A stretch of 5,734 bases of DNA from Flavobacterium psychrophilum (GTDB lineage: Bacteria; Bacteroidota; Bacteroidia; Flavobacteriales; Flavobacteriaceae). This document shows, in pieces, positions 5,727 through 5,734 of this stretch. The DNA is taken from the NCBI GenBank assembly GCA_020720185.1, contig DYPB01000123.1, forward strand, positions 1 through 5,734, given 5' to 3'. The stretch's first letter is position 1, and every line of letters begins with the position of its first letter. Under the pieces are notes generated by a model. It saw nothing but the letters and a program-made list of their open reading frames with translations, was not told where the DNA came from and did not search any database. A program made the translations under genes and the position numbers.

Positions 5727-5734
5727 TATTTTTG
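5727..5734 (+). promoter_or_regulatory. TAnnTTTG promoter element at the right edge
   Basis: The window ends with TATTTTTG, a perfect -7 element, 12 bp after the glycosyltransferase stop codon. A plus-strand gene probably starts within a few tens of bases beyond the edge. No -33 TTG is seen at 17-23 bp upstream, so this rests on one box. Confidence 0.4.

Noticed and set aside
1..5734. CRISPR array, mobile element, tRNA/rRNA, defence or toxin-antitoxin system
   Set aside because: I found no spaced direct repeats, terminal inverted repeats, transposase or integrase motifs, cloverleaf or rRNA-like sequence, and no effector-domain proteins among the six genes.

Overview
The window looks like chromosomal DNA of a low-GC member of the Bacteroidota, most likely a flavobacterium. 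It is strongly A/T-rich, its start codons have no visible Shine-Dalgarno sequence but A/T-rich leaders, and its intergenic gaps carry the Bacteroidota -7 promoter element TAnnTTTG. The anmK and acyl-CoA dehydrogenase proteins read as Bacteroidota-type family members. I assigned this by eye; no database was searched.

Layout, left to right. Positions 1-368 hold no convincing complete gene, but do hold short palindromes, an imperfect hairpin and perhaps the first codons of a leftward gene. Two secreted proteins of unknown function follow on the minus strand: a 209-aa periplasmic or surface protein (369-998) and, 18 bp upstream of it, a 305-aa outer-membrane beta-barrel-like protein (1017-1934). 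They probably form a two-gene operon with its own promoter near 1958-1965. Next on the same strand is an acyl-CoA dehydrogenase (2022-3158). A 77-bp divergent promoter region separates it from anmK (3236-4306, plus strand). Downstream on the plus strand are a short SAM-methyltransferase-like protein (4332-4853) and a family 2 glycosyltransferase (4863-5714). The last 8 bases form a perfect TAnnTTTG element pointing out of the window.

Functionally there are three blocks. The acyl-CoA dehydrogenase serves fatty acid or branched-chain acyl-CoA oxidation. AnmK recycles 1,6-anhydro-N-acetylmuramic acid from peptidoglycan turnover. The methyltransferase-glycosyltransferase pair probably builds or modifies a surface glycan or glycolipid. 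The beta-barrel and its small secreted partner are the least understood part.

I see no CRISPR array, tRNA, rRNA, insertion sequence, phage gene or toxin-antitoxin/defence system, and nothing that clearly amounts to a new system. The points most worth following up are the secreted pair, the methyltransferase with a degenerate SAM motif, and the structured 368-bp left gap.
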